From: JBEKHT01 sp049516595
Lineage (GTDB): Bacteria; Chloroflexota; Anaerolineae; Anaerolineales; RBG-16-64-43
Assembly: GCA_049516595.1 (NCBI GenBank)
Contig: JBEKSY010000016.1
Span: 1 to 64,000 of the forward strand
Length of the DNA stretch: 64,000 nt
Direction of reading: 5' to 3'
Part shown: positions 56,031-64,000 of the stretch, in pieces
Layout of the letters: each line of letters begins with the position of its first letter
Position numbering within the stretch: position 1 is the stretch's first letter
The notes under the pieces: generated by a model
Database searches by the model: none
What the model was told of the DNA's origin: nothing
What the model saw: the letters and a program-made list of their open reading frames with translations, nothing else
Position numbers and translations under genes: made by a program

Positions 56031-56369
56031 ATGTGGAAGAAGGGTTTGTATGCGTTCTTATTTGCACTTGGGTTGGCAATGGCAGTGCTCATCATCCGGC
56101 CAGCCATCGCTGTGTCTGCGGTTGCGCCCGGCGGCCAGGCCTCAGATGACCGGCGGATTTCCGCCCCGAAACAGAACGGCCTCGCGGCCGCCTATGCCCA
56201 CAAGGTTGCGATGGACGATCAGGGCCTGGCGCAGCTCAGCGGGCCGGTAACGGCCCAGACGCCCAACTATGCCGGTATTGCGGCAACTGACGACCGCGGC
56301 CGGTTGCTGGTAGGCGTTCAGGAGAGGTCCAGCGCCACGGCTTACGCCGAGAAGGTTGCTGGCGGATGA
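56031..56369 (+). CDS. secreted protein with AYAxKVAxDD repeats, protein 1 (frameshifted)
   Basis: A 112-residue product with a signal peptide (MWKKGLYAFLFALGLAMAVL, cleavage likely after AIA near residue 27). The mature part has AYAHKVAMDD (54-63) and, after DDRGRLLVGVQERSSATAYA, a second AYAEKVA (104-110), where it ends. The family sequence continues in the next frame to 56535, so one extra base near 56360 has shortened it. I know no family for these repeats. GGAGGGAG precedes the ATG, and the promoter upstream is SARP-box-like. The neighbouring convergent gene at 57055-58056 shares the motif. Confidence 0.7.
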   Translation: MWKKGLYAFLFALGLAMAVLIIRPAIAVSAVAPGGQASDDRRISAPKQNGLAAAYAHKVAMDDQGLAQLSGPVTAQTPNYAGIAATDDRGRLLVGVQERSSATAYAEKVAGG

Positions 56370-56535
56370 CCGCGTCCAGTTCCTGAAGACTGGCCAGAGT
56401 GTGACTCAAGTGGCTTTTTACGCCAACTTGATTGCGGTGGACGACCGCGGCCGGCTGCTGGAAGGCGCTCAGGAGATGTCCAAGGCGACGGCTTACGCCG
56501 AGAAGGTTGCCGTGGACGACGAGGTCCGGTTCTAG
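56362..56535 (+). pseudogene. out-of-frame continuation of secreted repeat protein 1
   Basis: In the +1 frame relative to the 56031 gene the sequence reads ADDRVQFLKTGQSVTQVAFY, ANLIAVDDRGRLLEGAQEMS and KATAYAEKVAVDDEVRF to a TAG at 56535. This adds two more repeat units and completes a protein of about 167 residues. It is either the tail of a recently broken gene or evidence of a sequencing slip or programmed shift. Confidence 0.7.
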
Positions 56536-56619
56536 AGAGGTATTTTGCAACCGGCCGGGCGAATGGCCTCTTCGACCCTCTGGGTTCCGTCCCTCAGGGC
56601 CAACTTGACCAGTGAGACA

Positions 56620-56660
56620 AGCGGGAGGACCGAGGCAAAGCACATCTCGGACCTCCCGCT
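56620..56660 (+). terminator. long hairpin downstream of secreted repeat protein 1
   Basis: AGCGGGAGGACCGAG (56620-56634) pairs with CTCGGACCTCCCGCT (56646-56660), 14 of 15 positions. No T tract follows, but it lies 85 bases beyond the end of the repeat protein frame. Confidence 0.5.
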
Positions 56661-56964
56661 CGCATTGCCTTGAACCTTGTCGGTGACTACCCCCAGTCCC
56701 TTGATGTCTGCGGACAGCCTCCAGCCCGATTCTCCCCGGATCCTTGCTTCATTTCCCAGACTCAGCTCAAGGAGCGAATCGGCGCGGGGCCGCTGGTTCA
56801 AGTCCCACGGTGGCAACACCAAGGGGAGTACACGCACCGCAGCCCGCCGGGCTCAACGGCCCTCACTCCGGTTCGATCAAACATCGCCCAACTCGATGAA
56901 CCACGACCTTCAATCCGCGAGGCATCCACCCCTTTGATGCGGGCCAAGGCCAGACGAAACACAT

Positions 56965-57006
56965 TCTCCCACCGCTGGTGGAATAGATGCCACCAGCGGT
57001 GGGAGA
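56965..57006. terminator. perfect 17-bp hairpin between convergent genes
   Basis: TCTCCCACCGCTGGTGG (56965-56981) and its exact complement at 56990-57006 enclose an 8-base loop. It lies between two convergent genes, 48 bases past the stop of the minus-strand gene, so it may end transcription from both sides. T tracts are weak. Confidence 0.6.
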
Positions 57007-57054
57007 TGGCGAAGAGGCCTGGAGCGGTCCGATGAACCCCGGGCCGCTCGACTG

Positions 57055-58056
57055 CTAACTGGCCGGGCCCTGGTAGACCCACGGCCCATTTGTCATCTCG
57101 TACTTTCGGGAACCGCACTTGTCATCGACTGGAGTGAACGTGAGACCCTTACCGTCGAAGGCCCACTGGTAAACATAGGAACTTTCCCCTGCCGCACATT
57201 CGGCCAGCAGCGTTTCAGTGAAAGCCATTTGATCCCCCGACAAGGTGAAACGCCCCTCCGTCCAGGTCTGACCCATCGTCGTGCTGACCATGTAGTGATC
57301 CCCATTCAGGTTCAACTGATAGAACTGATGCGTGTATGTACCGTTGGGTATCGGATTCGTGGCGGCTACCGCCCCCAGCTTGCCACAGACCGGGACCAAA
57401 GAGGTCCGGATGGTTTGCGTCATCGCCGAAGGAAGTTGCGCCAGCACGTCGGCTGGAATGCAGCTCGGGAGGGACCGGGAATCCTTCGTCTGCTCGTACG
57501 TCTGGATTGCGAGACCGGTATTACGGGCGGGTTCAGCCAGGACAGCGTTCTCTGACAAATCGCTGATTGGGCTCGAGGCGGCTGCCGCCTCCACCCTGCC
57601 ACAGATCGGGACCAAGGCGGTCCGGGTGGTTCGCGTTATCGCCGAAGGAAGTTGCGCCAGCACGTCGCCCGGAATACAGCTCGGGAGGGACCGGGAATCC
57701 TTTGTCTGCTCGTATGCCTGGATTGCGAGACCGATATCACGGGCGGATTCAGCCAGGGCAGCGTTCACTGACAAATCGCTGAACGCATTCGCCGGTCCTA
57801 CATCTTGGCTTGCTCCCTGGGTTTGGGCTTGATCGTCCACGGCAACCTTCTTGAAATAGGCCAGCGCCTTGGATGGTAGTGCCTTGCTTAGGTCCAACTT
57901 GGAACGATCTTCTGCGACAACCTTGTTGGCATATGCGGCCGACCCGCCAAGGGCCACAGTCGCCTTGACGGGATGAAAGGCTCCGGCCACGAGCGCGCCG
58001 ATCACGACCACAAGTGCGACGAACCCCGAAACTAAGGCAATTGACTTCCGTGTCAT
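57055..58056 (-). CDS. secreted or anchored protein with AYAxKV motifs and a 72-residue duplication, protein 2
   Basis: A 333-residue protein with an N-terminal signal/anchor (SIALVSGFVALVVVIGALVA). Residues 41-50 (AYANKVVAED) and 66-75 (AYFKKVAVDD) repeat the motif of the neighbouring protein 1. Residues ~91-162 and ~163-233 are a tandem duplication (FSDLSVNAALAESARDIGLA versus ISDLSENAVLAEPARNTGLA; both have YEQTKDSRSLPSCIP and DVLAQLPSA). The last 100 residues look like a small beta-barrel (GTYTHQFYQLNLNGDHYMVS, KGLTFTPVDDKCGSRKYEM), with four or more cysteines. I know no family. The ATG at 58056 follows GGAGAGGAGAACAGA. Confidence 0.8.
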   Translation of the reverse strand: MTRKSIALVSGFVALVVVIGALVAGAFHPVKATVALGGSAAYANKVVAEDRSKLDLSKALPSKALAYFKKVAVDDQAQTQGASQDVGPANAFSDLSVNAALAESARDIGLAIQAYEQTKDSRSLPSCIPGDVLAQLPSAITRTTRTALVPICGRVEAAAASSPISDLSENAVLAEPARNTGLAIQTYEQTKDSRSLPSCIPADVLAQLPSAMTQTIRTSLVPVCGKLGAVAATNPIPNGTYTHQFYQLNLNGDHYMVSTTMGQTWTEGRFTLSGDQMAFTETLLAECAAGESSYVYQWAFDGKGLTFTPVDDKCGSRKYEMTNGPWVYQGPAS

Positions 58057-58264
58057 TCTGTTCTCCTCTCCTGGGTTAGATGATCCCTTTTGCAGGTTCT
58101 CCGGGATCGATGATCTTGGGCCCAGAGTACCATCTCGCCATCTTGCCAGCGTGAGATGGGACGTCTCGCAATCGTGATTTCTTCCTTGCGATTCGGCAAT
58201 CCTTGCAAAATGGACAAGATTCAAGGACTTCGTCGGCCGAGTGGATTGGCAACGCCTAACGAAA

Positions 58265-58346
58265 GGTGGCGCCGTTGTGACGGCCGGCACACCCGAGCGG
58301 TCGGTCTAGAGGGAGGACCTAATGCGCTCCCTCTGGGTGCTATACT
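58265..58346 (+). promoter_or_regulatory. divergent control region: heptamer pair and -10 box of SARP-like gene 2
   Basis: A perfect TGTGACG at 58276-58282 has GGTGGCG exactly 11 bases upstream (58265), echoing the heptamers at 55927-55966. TATACT at 58341-58346 is a good -10 box for the regulator that begins at 58412, without a recognisable -35. The region is shared with the divergent gene starting at 58056. Confidence 0.35.
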
Positions 58347-58411
58347 CTAATCGCAACTCGAAGCTCCTAAGAGAAGCGCCATGCAAGTAGAAGTGAGTCT
58401 GCCCGTACGGC

Positions 58412-61252
58412 ATGCCTCCGCCTCACTCGCGAACGAGGATGCTTAAGTTCAGGTTACTGGGTCGCTTCGACATCGAACGCGATGGCGCTCGAGTCGAGAT
58501 CCGTTCGCGCCCCGCGCAATCGCTTCTGGCCTTCCTGCTCCTAAACCTGGGAACTTCATTCCGGCGCGAGAAGATTGCCGGGCTCCTTTGGCCCGAGGCG
58601 TCCGAAACCAACGCCAGGACCTACTTGCGCCAGGCGCTGTGGCGCATCCGGAAAGCGATTGAAGCGAAGGACCAGAAATACATCGCGGCCGATGAGATTA
58701 CGATCGCATTTCGAGCCGACCCCAAAGTCTGGATCGATGCGGCTGTCCTGCAAGCCGAGGCCAGACCAGATTCGTCTGCTGAGGACTTGATCGAGGACAT
58801 CTCGGTTTACCAGGGGGAGCTCTTGCCTGGCTTCTATGAAGAGTGGGTTGGACCCGAGCGCGAACGCCTGCGCTCGATGCTTGAGCGCAGGATGAGCCTT
58901 TTGCTTGGCCGCCTCCTTGAAAACCAGCGCTGGCAGGAGGTCCTGACTTGGGGGGAACGTTGGATCACATTGGCTCACGCGCCCGAGCCGGCCTATCGGG
59001 CATTGATGATCGCCCACAACGGTCTGGGGGATTCGTCTGCAGTGGCCAGGTCTTTCCAGCGCTGCGCTGAGGGCCTTCAGCGAGACCTTGGAGTTGAACC
59101 GTCACCCGCGACGCGCGAGTTGTTCGAAAGCTTGATGAAGGCCCGAGAGGCTCCAGCCCCAGGCCCACGGGAAGCGGAACGCAAGACCAGCGGCAATCTG
59201 CCTGGCAACCTCGCTGCCCACGAACCCCTGACTCCCTTCATTGGAAGAGAACGCGAACGGGAGCAGATCGCAGCGATTCTCTCAAACCCTTCGTGCCGGC
59301 TGCTGACCCTGACGGGTCCGGGTGGCGTCGGTAAGACCCGCCTGGCTCTGCGCGCTGCCATGGACCAGATGGCGGCTTTCGCTGACGGCGCTTTCTTCGT
59401 ACCTCTTGCCCCTCTCATCTCGGGCCAGTTCCTGGTTTCGAGCCTGGCCGAATCGATTGGTTTCACCTTCTACGGAGCGGAAGAGGCCAAAGAACAACTG
59501 CTAGCCTACCTGGCGGACAAGCGGATTCTTCTGGTCCTGGACAACTTCGAACACTTGCTCGTTGGGGTTGCGGGTGCAGATGAGACCGCGACGGATCTCT
59601 TGATACGCATCCTGTCCAAAGCTCCGGGAGCCAAGCTGATCGTCACCTCGCGCGAGCGACTGAGGCTCAGCGGGGAATGGCTTCTCGAGATCCAGGGGAT
59701 GGAGTCTCCGGAAGACGAGGAGGACGACCGGACGGGCTCCTATGCGGCGGTGGGGTTGTTCCTGCAAAGCGCCCGGCGAATTCAGGCGGGCTTCGAATTG
59801 TCGGCCGACAACAGACCCTTGATCGTCCGGATCTGCAAGCAGGTAGGAGGCATGCCGCTTGGAATCGAATTGGCCGCCGCCTGGCTGCGGTCCCTTTCCC
59901 TTGCGGAGATCGCTCGGGAAACCGAGCGCGACGTCGACCTTCTGGCAAGTCCCTTGCGGGACACGACCGAGCGTCATCGCAGCCTGAGAGCGGCCTTCGA
60001 CCACTCCTGGAAACTCCTCTCGGACCGCGAGAAACAGGCATTCAGTTATCTTTCCGTCTTCCGAGGCGAATTTTCGCGGGAGGAGGCAGAGGCGGTAGTC
60101 CAGGTGGGCTTGCCGCTCCTCGCCATTCTGGTCGACAAGTCTCTTGTAAGAATGAATGCCTCGGGGCGCTTCGAGATGCATGACGTCCTGAGGCAATACG
60201 CCGAACAAAGGCTGGAAGTGGGAGGAGAAGCGCTGCCGGTTAGAAGGCGCCACCGGGATTGGTACCTTGCCCTGGCGGAAGAGGCGGAGCCCAGCCTGTG
60301 GGGAGCGGGGGATCCCAATTGGCGGCGCCGGCTGGAGCTTGAGCAGGATAACCTGCGCGCGGCGCTTGAATGGTCCAGAGATAGCGGCGAGGCAGAGGAG
60401 ATGCTGCGCCTGGCCAGCGCGCTCAGATGGTTCTGGTACATACGCGCCCAATTCGAAGAGGGCTTCCGCTGGCTCCAGTCTGCACTGGCTTTGCCCGGTG
60501 AGGCCTCCACACTGGCCCGAGCCAAGGCGCTGGTCGGGGCTGGCGTCCTGGCCGAGCAGAGGGGTGATTTCGCCCAGGCTGTTCCCCTCCTCAAGGAGGC
60601 GATGCCACTATGGGGCCAGCTGGGACGGAACTCGACCGGTTGGACACTACTGCATCTGGGCCTGATTGCCCTCCTTCAAGGTGACTATGACCAGGCGAGA
60701 GCCCTGTACTCTGAGAGCCTGAGGATCTTCGATGAAAGCGAGGATCGGGAGGGTATCGCCAGCCTGCTGATGTACCTTGGCAATGCCGCCCGCCACAGCG
60801 GGGACGATGACAAAGCCTCCGTACTGCTTGAGCAAAGCCTGCCGCTCCTCACCGAGGTGGGAGATGGCTATGCGGTTTCGCGGGCACTCTGCGGCATGGG
60901 GATTGTCGCTCTGCATCGCGGTGATCTCGCGAAGGCCGCGGAGCTCATCGAGCAGAGCTTAACGATGTCGTTCAAGAGCGGGGATCGAGTAGAAGTCGCG
61001 GAATGCCTGGAGGGCCTGGCCTATGTGGCCTGCGCTCAGCGCCGTCTAGCCCGATCGGCTCGGCTGCTCGGGGCGGCAGAAAGCTTGCGCCTGGCTATCG
61101 CCACCCCCTTGGCCCGCGGCATTCGCTCAGATTATGACGCTAACCTCGGCGCTCTCACCAGCCAACTCGGCAGGGCGGAATTCGCCTCGGCATTGGAAGA
61201 GGGGCGGCGGATGACCATAGACCAGGCCGTCCATTGCGCAAGAGATCTCTGA
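58412..61252 (+). CDS. SARP/AfsR-like transcriptional regulator (wHTH-BTAD, NB-ATPase, TPR), paralogue 2
   Basis: A 946-residue regulator with the same plan as the protein at 52757-55855: winged helix and BTAD (MLKFRLLGRFDIERDGARVE, SVYQGELLPGFYEEWVGPER), Walker A GPGGVGKTRL near residue 301, Walker B ILLVLDNFEH near 371, TSRERL, then TPR-like repeats from about residue 610 to the end. The two share domain order but differ throughout, so they are old paralogues. The ATG at 58439 (MLKFRL) is an alternative start with GAGG too close before it. It is divergent from the secreted protein 2 gene, which it may control. Confidence 0.9.
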   Translation: MPPPHSRTRMLKFRLLGRFDIERDGARVEIRSRPAQSLLAFLLLNLGTSFRREKIAGLLWPEASETNARTYLRQALWRIRKAIEAKDQKYIAADEITIAFRADPKVWIDAAVLQAEARPDSSAEDLIEDISVYQGELLPGFYEEWVGPERERLRSMLERRMSLLLGRLLENQRWQEVLTWGERWITLAHAPEPAYRALMIAHNGLGDSSAVARSFQRCAEGLQRDLGVEPSPATRELFESLMKAREAPAPGPREAERKTSGNLPGNLAAHEPLTPFIGREREREQIAAILSNPSCRLLTLTGPGGVGKTRLALRAAMDQMAAFADGAFFVPLAPLISGQFLVSSLAESIGFTFYGAEEAKEQLLAYLADKRILLVLDNFEHLLVGVAGADETATDLLIRILSKAPGAKLIVTSRERLRLSGEWLLEIQGMESPEDEEDDRTGSYAAVGLFLQSARRIQAGFELSADNRPLIVRICKQVGGMPLGIELAAAWLRSLSLAEIARETERDVDLLASPLRDTTERHRSLRAAFDHSWKLLSDREKQAFSYLSVFRGEFSREEAEAVVQVGLPLLAILVDKSLVRMNASGRFEMHDVLRQYAEQRLEVGGEALPVRRRHRDWYLALAEEAEPSLWGAGDPNWRRRLELEQDNLRAALEWSRDSGEAEEMLRLASALRWFWYIRAQFEEGFRWLQSALALPGEASTLARAKALVGAGVLAEQRGDFAQAVPLLKEAMPLWGQLGRNSTGWTLLHLGLIALLQGDYDQARALYSESLRIFDESEDREGIASLLMYLGNAARHSGDDDKASVLLEQSLPLLTEVGDGYAVSRALCGMGIVALHRGDLAKAAELIEQSLTMSFKSGDRVEVAECLEGLAYVACAQRRLARSARLLGAAESLRLAIATPLARGIRSDYDANLGALTSQLGRAEFASALEEGRRMTIDQAVHCARDL

Positions 61253-62157
61253 GGTCGCATGCCGGAAATCACTCGCTCCTCCCCCGAGGCCACGGTGCGG
61301 GGTACGGTCGAGTCTGGCCCCCGCTACCTTAAACACCAACCGAGGCGTTGCGAGCCCCGGTTCGTGATTTGCCAACGCCGATGGCCACAAGCCTTTTTCG
61401 CCCGATTGCCGCAGAGTCCTCGCTTCAACTATCGATGTAACACTGCCGGAGGGTATCCCGCGCATTTGCACTCGGCCGCGAATCTTGCCAGGCTCCCCCG
61501 GACCACAGAAGAAGGGGCACCCTCAAAGGACTCGAAGTGCGGTCTGAGGTTGACGCAACAAGACGTGAACTTGTACCGACGGGTTGCACTCTCAGGGGGG
61601 AGACAATGATGGCAAAGGCTGATCGCGGAAGAAGGTCGCATCCTGCCCTCGACCGACGGCCCAAGGTCCAGGCTGTCGCAGCTTGGGTTGAGGTCGAGGT
61701 CGCCAGCCGATCAGCGGCCGGGCACCAGCTCGGGGCGAACGGCCAAGACAGGTTATCCCCTATCCCCAATTGCATCAATAGACCGCGCAAGACCAGTCTG
61801 CCACCGGGCAGGCAGGCGAGCGATGGGCCCTCCACGTGCTTCCTTTCCCAAACGTCCGGACCTGGTCATTAGCCCGGATCCGGATCGCCAGCCAGCCCTG
61901 GGTGCGTAGGCCCTGGGGACGAGCTTGGAGGCGATTATCTCCGGATCCGCCAGATGTATCGGCCGTTGGCTCAGTCAGCCCGTGCCAGACTACCACCACG
62001 GGCCTGGGCTGTCGGCCAGACAGGCCTTGTGGGTGATGGCGACGATATCTTCTTTCTCGCTCATTCTGAGGGAGAGCCGGTCAAACCCTGGCCCGACCCC
62101 AGGGCAGGGTCGCGCTTCCGGGGGGTGTGGCTAAACACGGCAACCCAAGCCGGTCCT
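61253..62157. other. 900-bp region without a convincing gene
   Basis: Short open frames occur on both strands but none shows family sequence. At 61480-61545 there is a stretch similar to 39505-39575, possibly a fragment of the same lost gene. The region runs into the IS copy at about 62158. Confidence 0.4.
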
Positions 62158-62941
62158 ACCAAAAGCCCCATCCCTCCGAAAATGGACTTCGATCGGCCTT
62201 GCAGTATGCTCTCCTGATGGATTTTGACACTATATCGAGGGATCAGTCCGCATGCCTTCCTTTGTCATCCCATCTATCCGACTCATCCACTCCACAGTTT
62301 CCCTCATGCAGCAAGTTTTCCTCCACCTCACCCAACCCTCTCGTCTTTCGCTCGTTCTCGCGAAAGCGGTCGATCTCGCCCGCACCAAAGCCGAACTCAT
62401 CGCGGAGGATGCCCTCCTCCGCCGGCAACTGATCCTCCTCGACCGTCAGGTCAAGAAACCACGCTTCACCCAATTGGATCGCCGCTGGCTCGTCCTCCTC
62501 GCCAGCCGGGTCTACCGTTGGAAGGAGGCGCTCCTCATCCTCAGCCCCGATACCCTCCTCCACGGGCATCGCCTAGGCTTCTGCCTGTTCTGGAAGTTCA
62601 ACCCCCCTCCCAGGGCAGTCGGCCCAAGATAGCCTCCGAAACTATCGCCTTGATCCAGCCGATGGCCTAGGAGAATATTCTCTGGGGCGCGGAGCGCACC
62701 CTCGGAGAAAGGCATCTGCATCGCGCAATCCAGGAATACATGACTACTTTGATCGAGCCCGGCCACACCAGGGGATTGCGCAGGACATTCCATGGAGGAT
62801 CGTGCCGGAGCGAGCGGGACCACAGCGAGGGAGAATTATCGCCTTTCCAGTCTTCAGTGGATTGCACCACGACTACCGGCGCGCAGCACGAAGCAGAAAT
62901 TCCCTGCGCAAGCTGGGACGGAGTTTTCGGCTACCACAGCT
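62158..62941 (+). mobile_element. degenerate IS (integrase-core family), copy 3, internally deleted
   Basis: The left part keeps an open transposase start (MPSFVIPSIRLIHSTVSL, TKAELIAEDALLRRQLILLD, RWLVLLASRVYRWKEALLIL). After about 62700 the sequence jumps from the region equivalent to 37525 directly to that of 38020 (GAAAGGCATCTGCATCGC), removing some 500 bases with the DDE catalytic core. The right end (ACCACGACTACCGGCGCGC to CTACCACAGCTC) is kept. Such end-preserving deletion derivatives can be mobilised in trans if an active copy exists. Confidence 0.75.
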
Positions 62942-63249
62942 CTTGTTGGCCCTGCTCCCACATGTGCTCATCGTCGTCCACCTTGATCCGAGAGGGCACT
63001 TCCTTCGGCTGCTGGGCCCATGGGGGTGGGGAGGCTGACAATCGGATGGGGCCCCTGCGACGCCCTCCGCAGGAATGGCGGCTCCAAATGGGCCGTGGGC
63101 TCGGCTGGGGCTCATTCGCTCTGCGTTGCTCAGGGGGCCACTTGTCGGCATCCTGCCTTTCCAACCTCTTGGCCTGGGGGATGCGGCAACTGAGCATGAC
63201 GATCGTCCTGGAGAAGAACGACAAAAGGCACGTTCAATATTTGGGATGC

Positions 63250-63268
63250 CATCCTAAATTATAGGATG
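63250..63268 (+). promoter_or_regulatory. operator candidate of the IclR-family gene
   Basis: CATCCTA-AATTA-TAGGATG is a perfect 7-bp inverted repeat, overlapping a second one, GGATG-C-CATCC (63244-63254). It lies about 70 bases ahead of the regulator start. IclR-family proteins typically repress their own gene from such palindromes. Confidence 0.6.
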
Positions 63269-63337
63269 AACTGCGCCAACGCTCAAGCTACGCTCCGCGG
63301 TCGTACCATCCCCCATCGAAGACTGGAGAGCATTGTA

Positions 63338-64000
63338 TTGGAAGGCCAAAGCTCCACCTCAACGACAGTGGCCAAGGCTTTCGCGATTCTTCGAGCCCTA
63401 GCGGCCGAGGCCAGAGAAGGCATGACCCTGTCCGAGGTCTGCACTCGGGTAGGTATGTCGCGCAGCACAACCCACCGCTACCTCACCACGCTGGAGAAGC
63501 TGGATGTGGCCGAGCGCGACGGGGGCGATCGCTTCCACCTGGGTCCCCAGTTGATCGGATTGGCGGGCTCGTATCTGGCGAACTCAGACCTGCGCACGGA
63601 GAGCGTGCCGGTCCTTCAAGAGCTGGCCAGCGAGACCCAGGAGACGATCCACCTAGCGGTCCCTTCCGGAAACGAGGTCGTGTACATCGACAAGGTTGAC
63701 AGCCGGCAGGCCATTCAGATGTATTCGTACATTGGCGCTCGCCTGCCAATGCACAGCACCGCGCTCGGAAAGTCCATCCTGGCGCACCTGGGTGCCGAGC
63801 AGACCGAGAGTCTGATCTCTGCAACGCTCAGCAGGCGCACCCCCCACACGATTACGACAGCCGAGGCCCTTCGGCGCGAGCTCGAGCTCGTGAAGGCGCA
63901 GGGTTTCGCGGTGGATGACGAAGAGAACGAAGTCGGCGTATCTTGCGTCGGGGCTCCGATCTTCGACTATACCCAGCGCGTGATTGGCGCCGTCTCCGTC
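63338..64000 (+). CDS. IclR-family transcriptional regulator (truncated by the window end)
   Basis: The first 221 residues of an IclR regulator. The winged helix is TVAKAFAILRALAAEAREG, LSEVCTRVGMSRSTTHRYLT and TLEKLDVAERDG. The effector-binding domain follows (ETIHLAVPSGNEVVYIDKVD, MHSTALGKSILAHLGAEQ, FAVDDEENEVGVSCVGAPIF). About 30-40 residues are missing beyond 64000. No ATG fits: the TTG at 63338 has GGAGAG seven bases upstream and is chosen. Probably controls a catabolic gene set to the right of the window. Confidence 0.9.
   Translation, partial: MEGQSSTSTTVAKAFAILRALAAEAREGMTLSEVCTRVGMSRSTTHRYLTTLEKLDVAERDGGDRFHLGPQLIGLAGSYLANSDLRTESVPVLQELASETQETIHLAVPSGNEVVYIDKVDSRQAIQMYSYIGARLPMHSTALGKSILAHLGAEQTESLISATLSRRTPHTITTAEALRRELELVKAQGFAVDDEENEVGVSCVGAPIFDYTQRVIGAVSV

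Noticed and set aside
56790..56820. tRNA-like T-arm text (GGTTCAAGTCC)
   Set aside because: The flanking bases do not pair as a T stem and no cloverleaf can be drawn; likewise near 2725 and 51415.
39505..61545. Similar short stretches at 39505-39575 and 61480-61545
   Set aside because: The similarity is visible in DNA and in one frame (RGTLKQAEL / RGTLKGLEV), but it is too short and diverged to name a gene or element.

Overview
The window reads as a GC-rich bacterial chromosome segment, most likely from a Chloroflexota-type environmental bacterium. That assignment is an inference. It rests on two large BTAD/NB-ATPase/TPR regulators, a fused transaldolase/glucose-6-phosphate isomerase, a multi-pass membrane protein of a type common in that phylum, and a REP-like CATTGCGAGGAGC element. 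I found no rRNA, tRNA, CRISPR array, phage module or complete mobile element.

Layout. (1) 1-5.8 kb is a decayed accessory region: a VOC protein, a small unknown protein and a DinB/MDMPI-like protein lie among attC-like integron recombination sites, an IS110 remnant that splits one attC-like site, an IS3 remnant and other gene fragments. No integron integrase is visible. (2) 6.1-14.8 kb holds a phosphoenolpyruvate-dependent phosphotransferase of the rifampicin phosphotransferase type and a first MgtA-like Mg2+ P-type ATPase, surrounded by pseudogenes (PAP2 phosphatase, aminotransferase, zinc-ribbon protein, PRC-barrel protein). (3) 15.0-33.2 kb is an intact, tightly packed minus-strand metabolic island, transcribed pgm, glgP, ackA, xfp, fba, tkt, rpiB, tal-pgi, HAD hydrolase, gnd, zwf. 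It joins glycogen phosphorolysis to the oxidative and non-oxidative pentose phosphate pathways and to a phosphoketolase/acetate kinase route that makes acetyl phosphate and ATP. A second MgtA-like ATPase (33.8-36.5 kb) lies upstream on the same strand.

(4) 36.5-45.4 kb carries a degenerate IS copy, a Phd-like antitoxin/PIN toxin pair with a good promoter and adjoining inverted repeat, a frameshifted SHOCT protein, a cation-efflux-like membrane protein, a ferritin-like/VIT1 fusion (membrane-bound ferritin type), a universal stress protein and a UbiA prenyltransferase. (5) 45.4-52.8 kb has a lipoprotein nuclease between two ~195 bp direct repeats, a large membrane protein, a broken serine recombinase and a Tat-exported DUF362 protein. 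(6) 52.8-61.3 kb is the most novel-looking part. Two SARP-like regulators bracket two convergent genes for secreted proteins that share an unusual short repeat (AYAxKVAxDD). The promoter of one secreted gene carries three TGTGACG heptamers on an 11-bp grid next to a -10 box, which is the layout of a SARP operator. (7) 61.3-64 kb has an internally deleted IS copy and the start of an IclR-family regulator with a palindromic operator candidate.

The housekeeping and metabolic genes are open over their whole length, whereas at least ten accessory genes carry frameshifts, stops or truncations. That contrast argues for real gene decay rather than uniform sequencing error.
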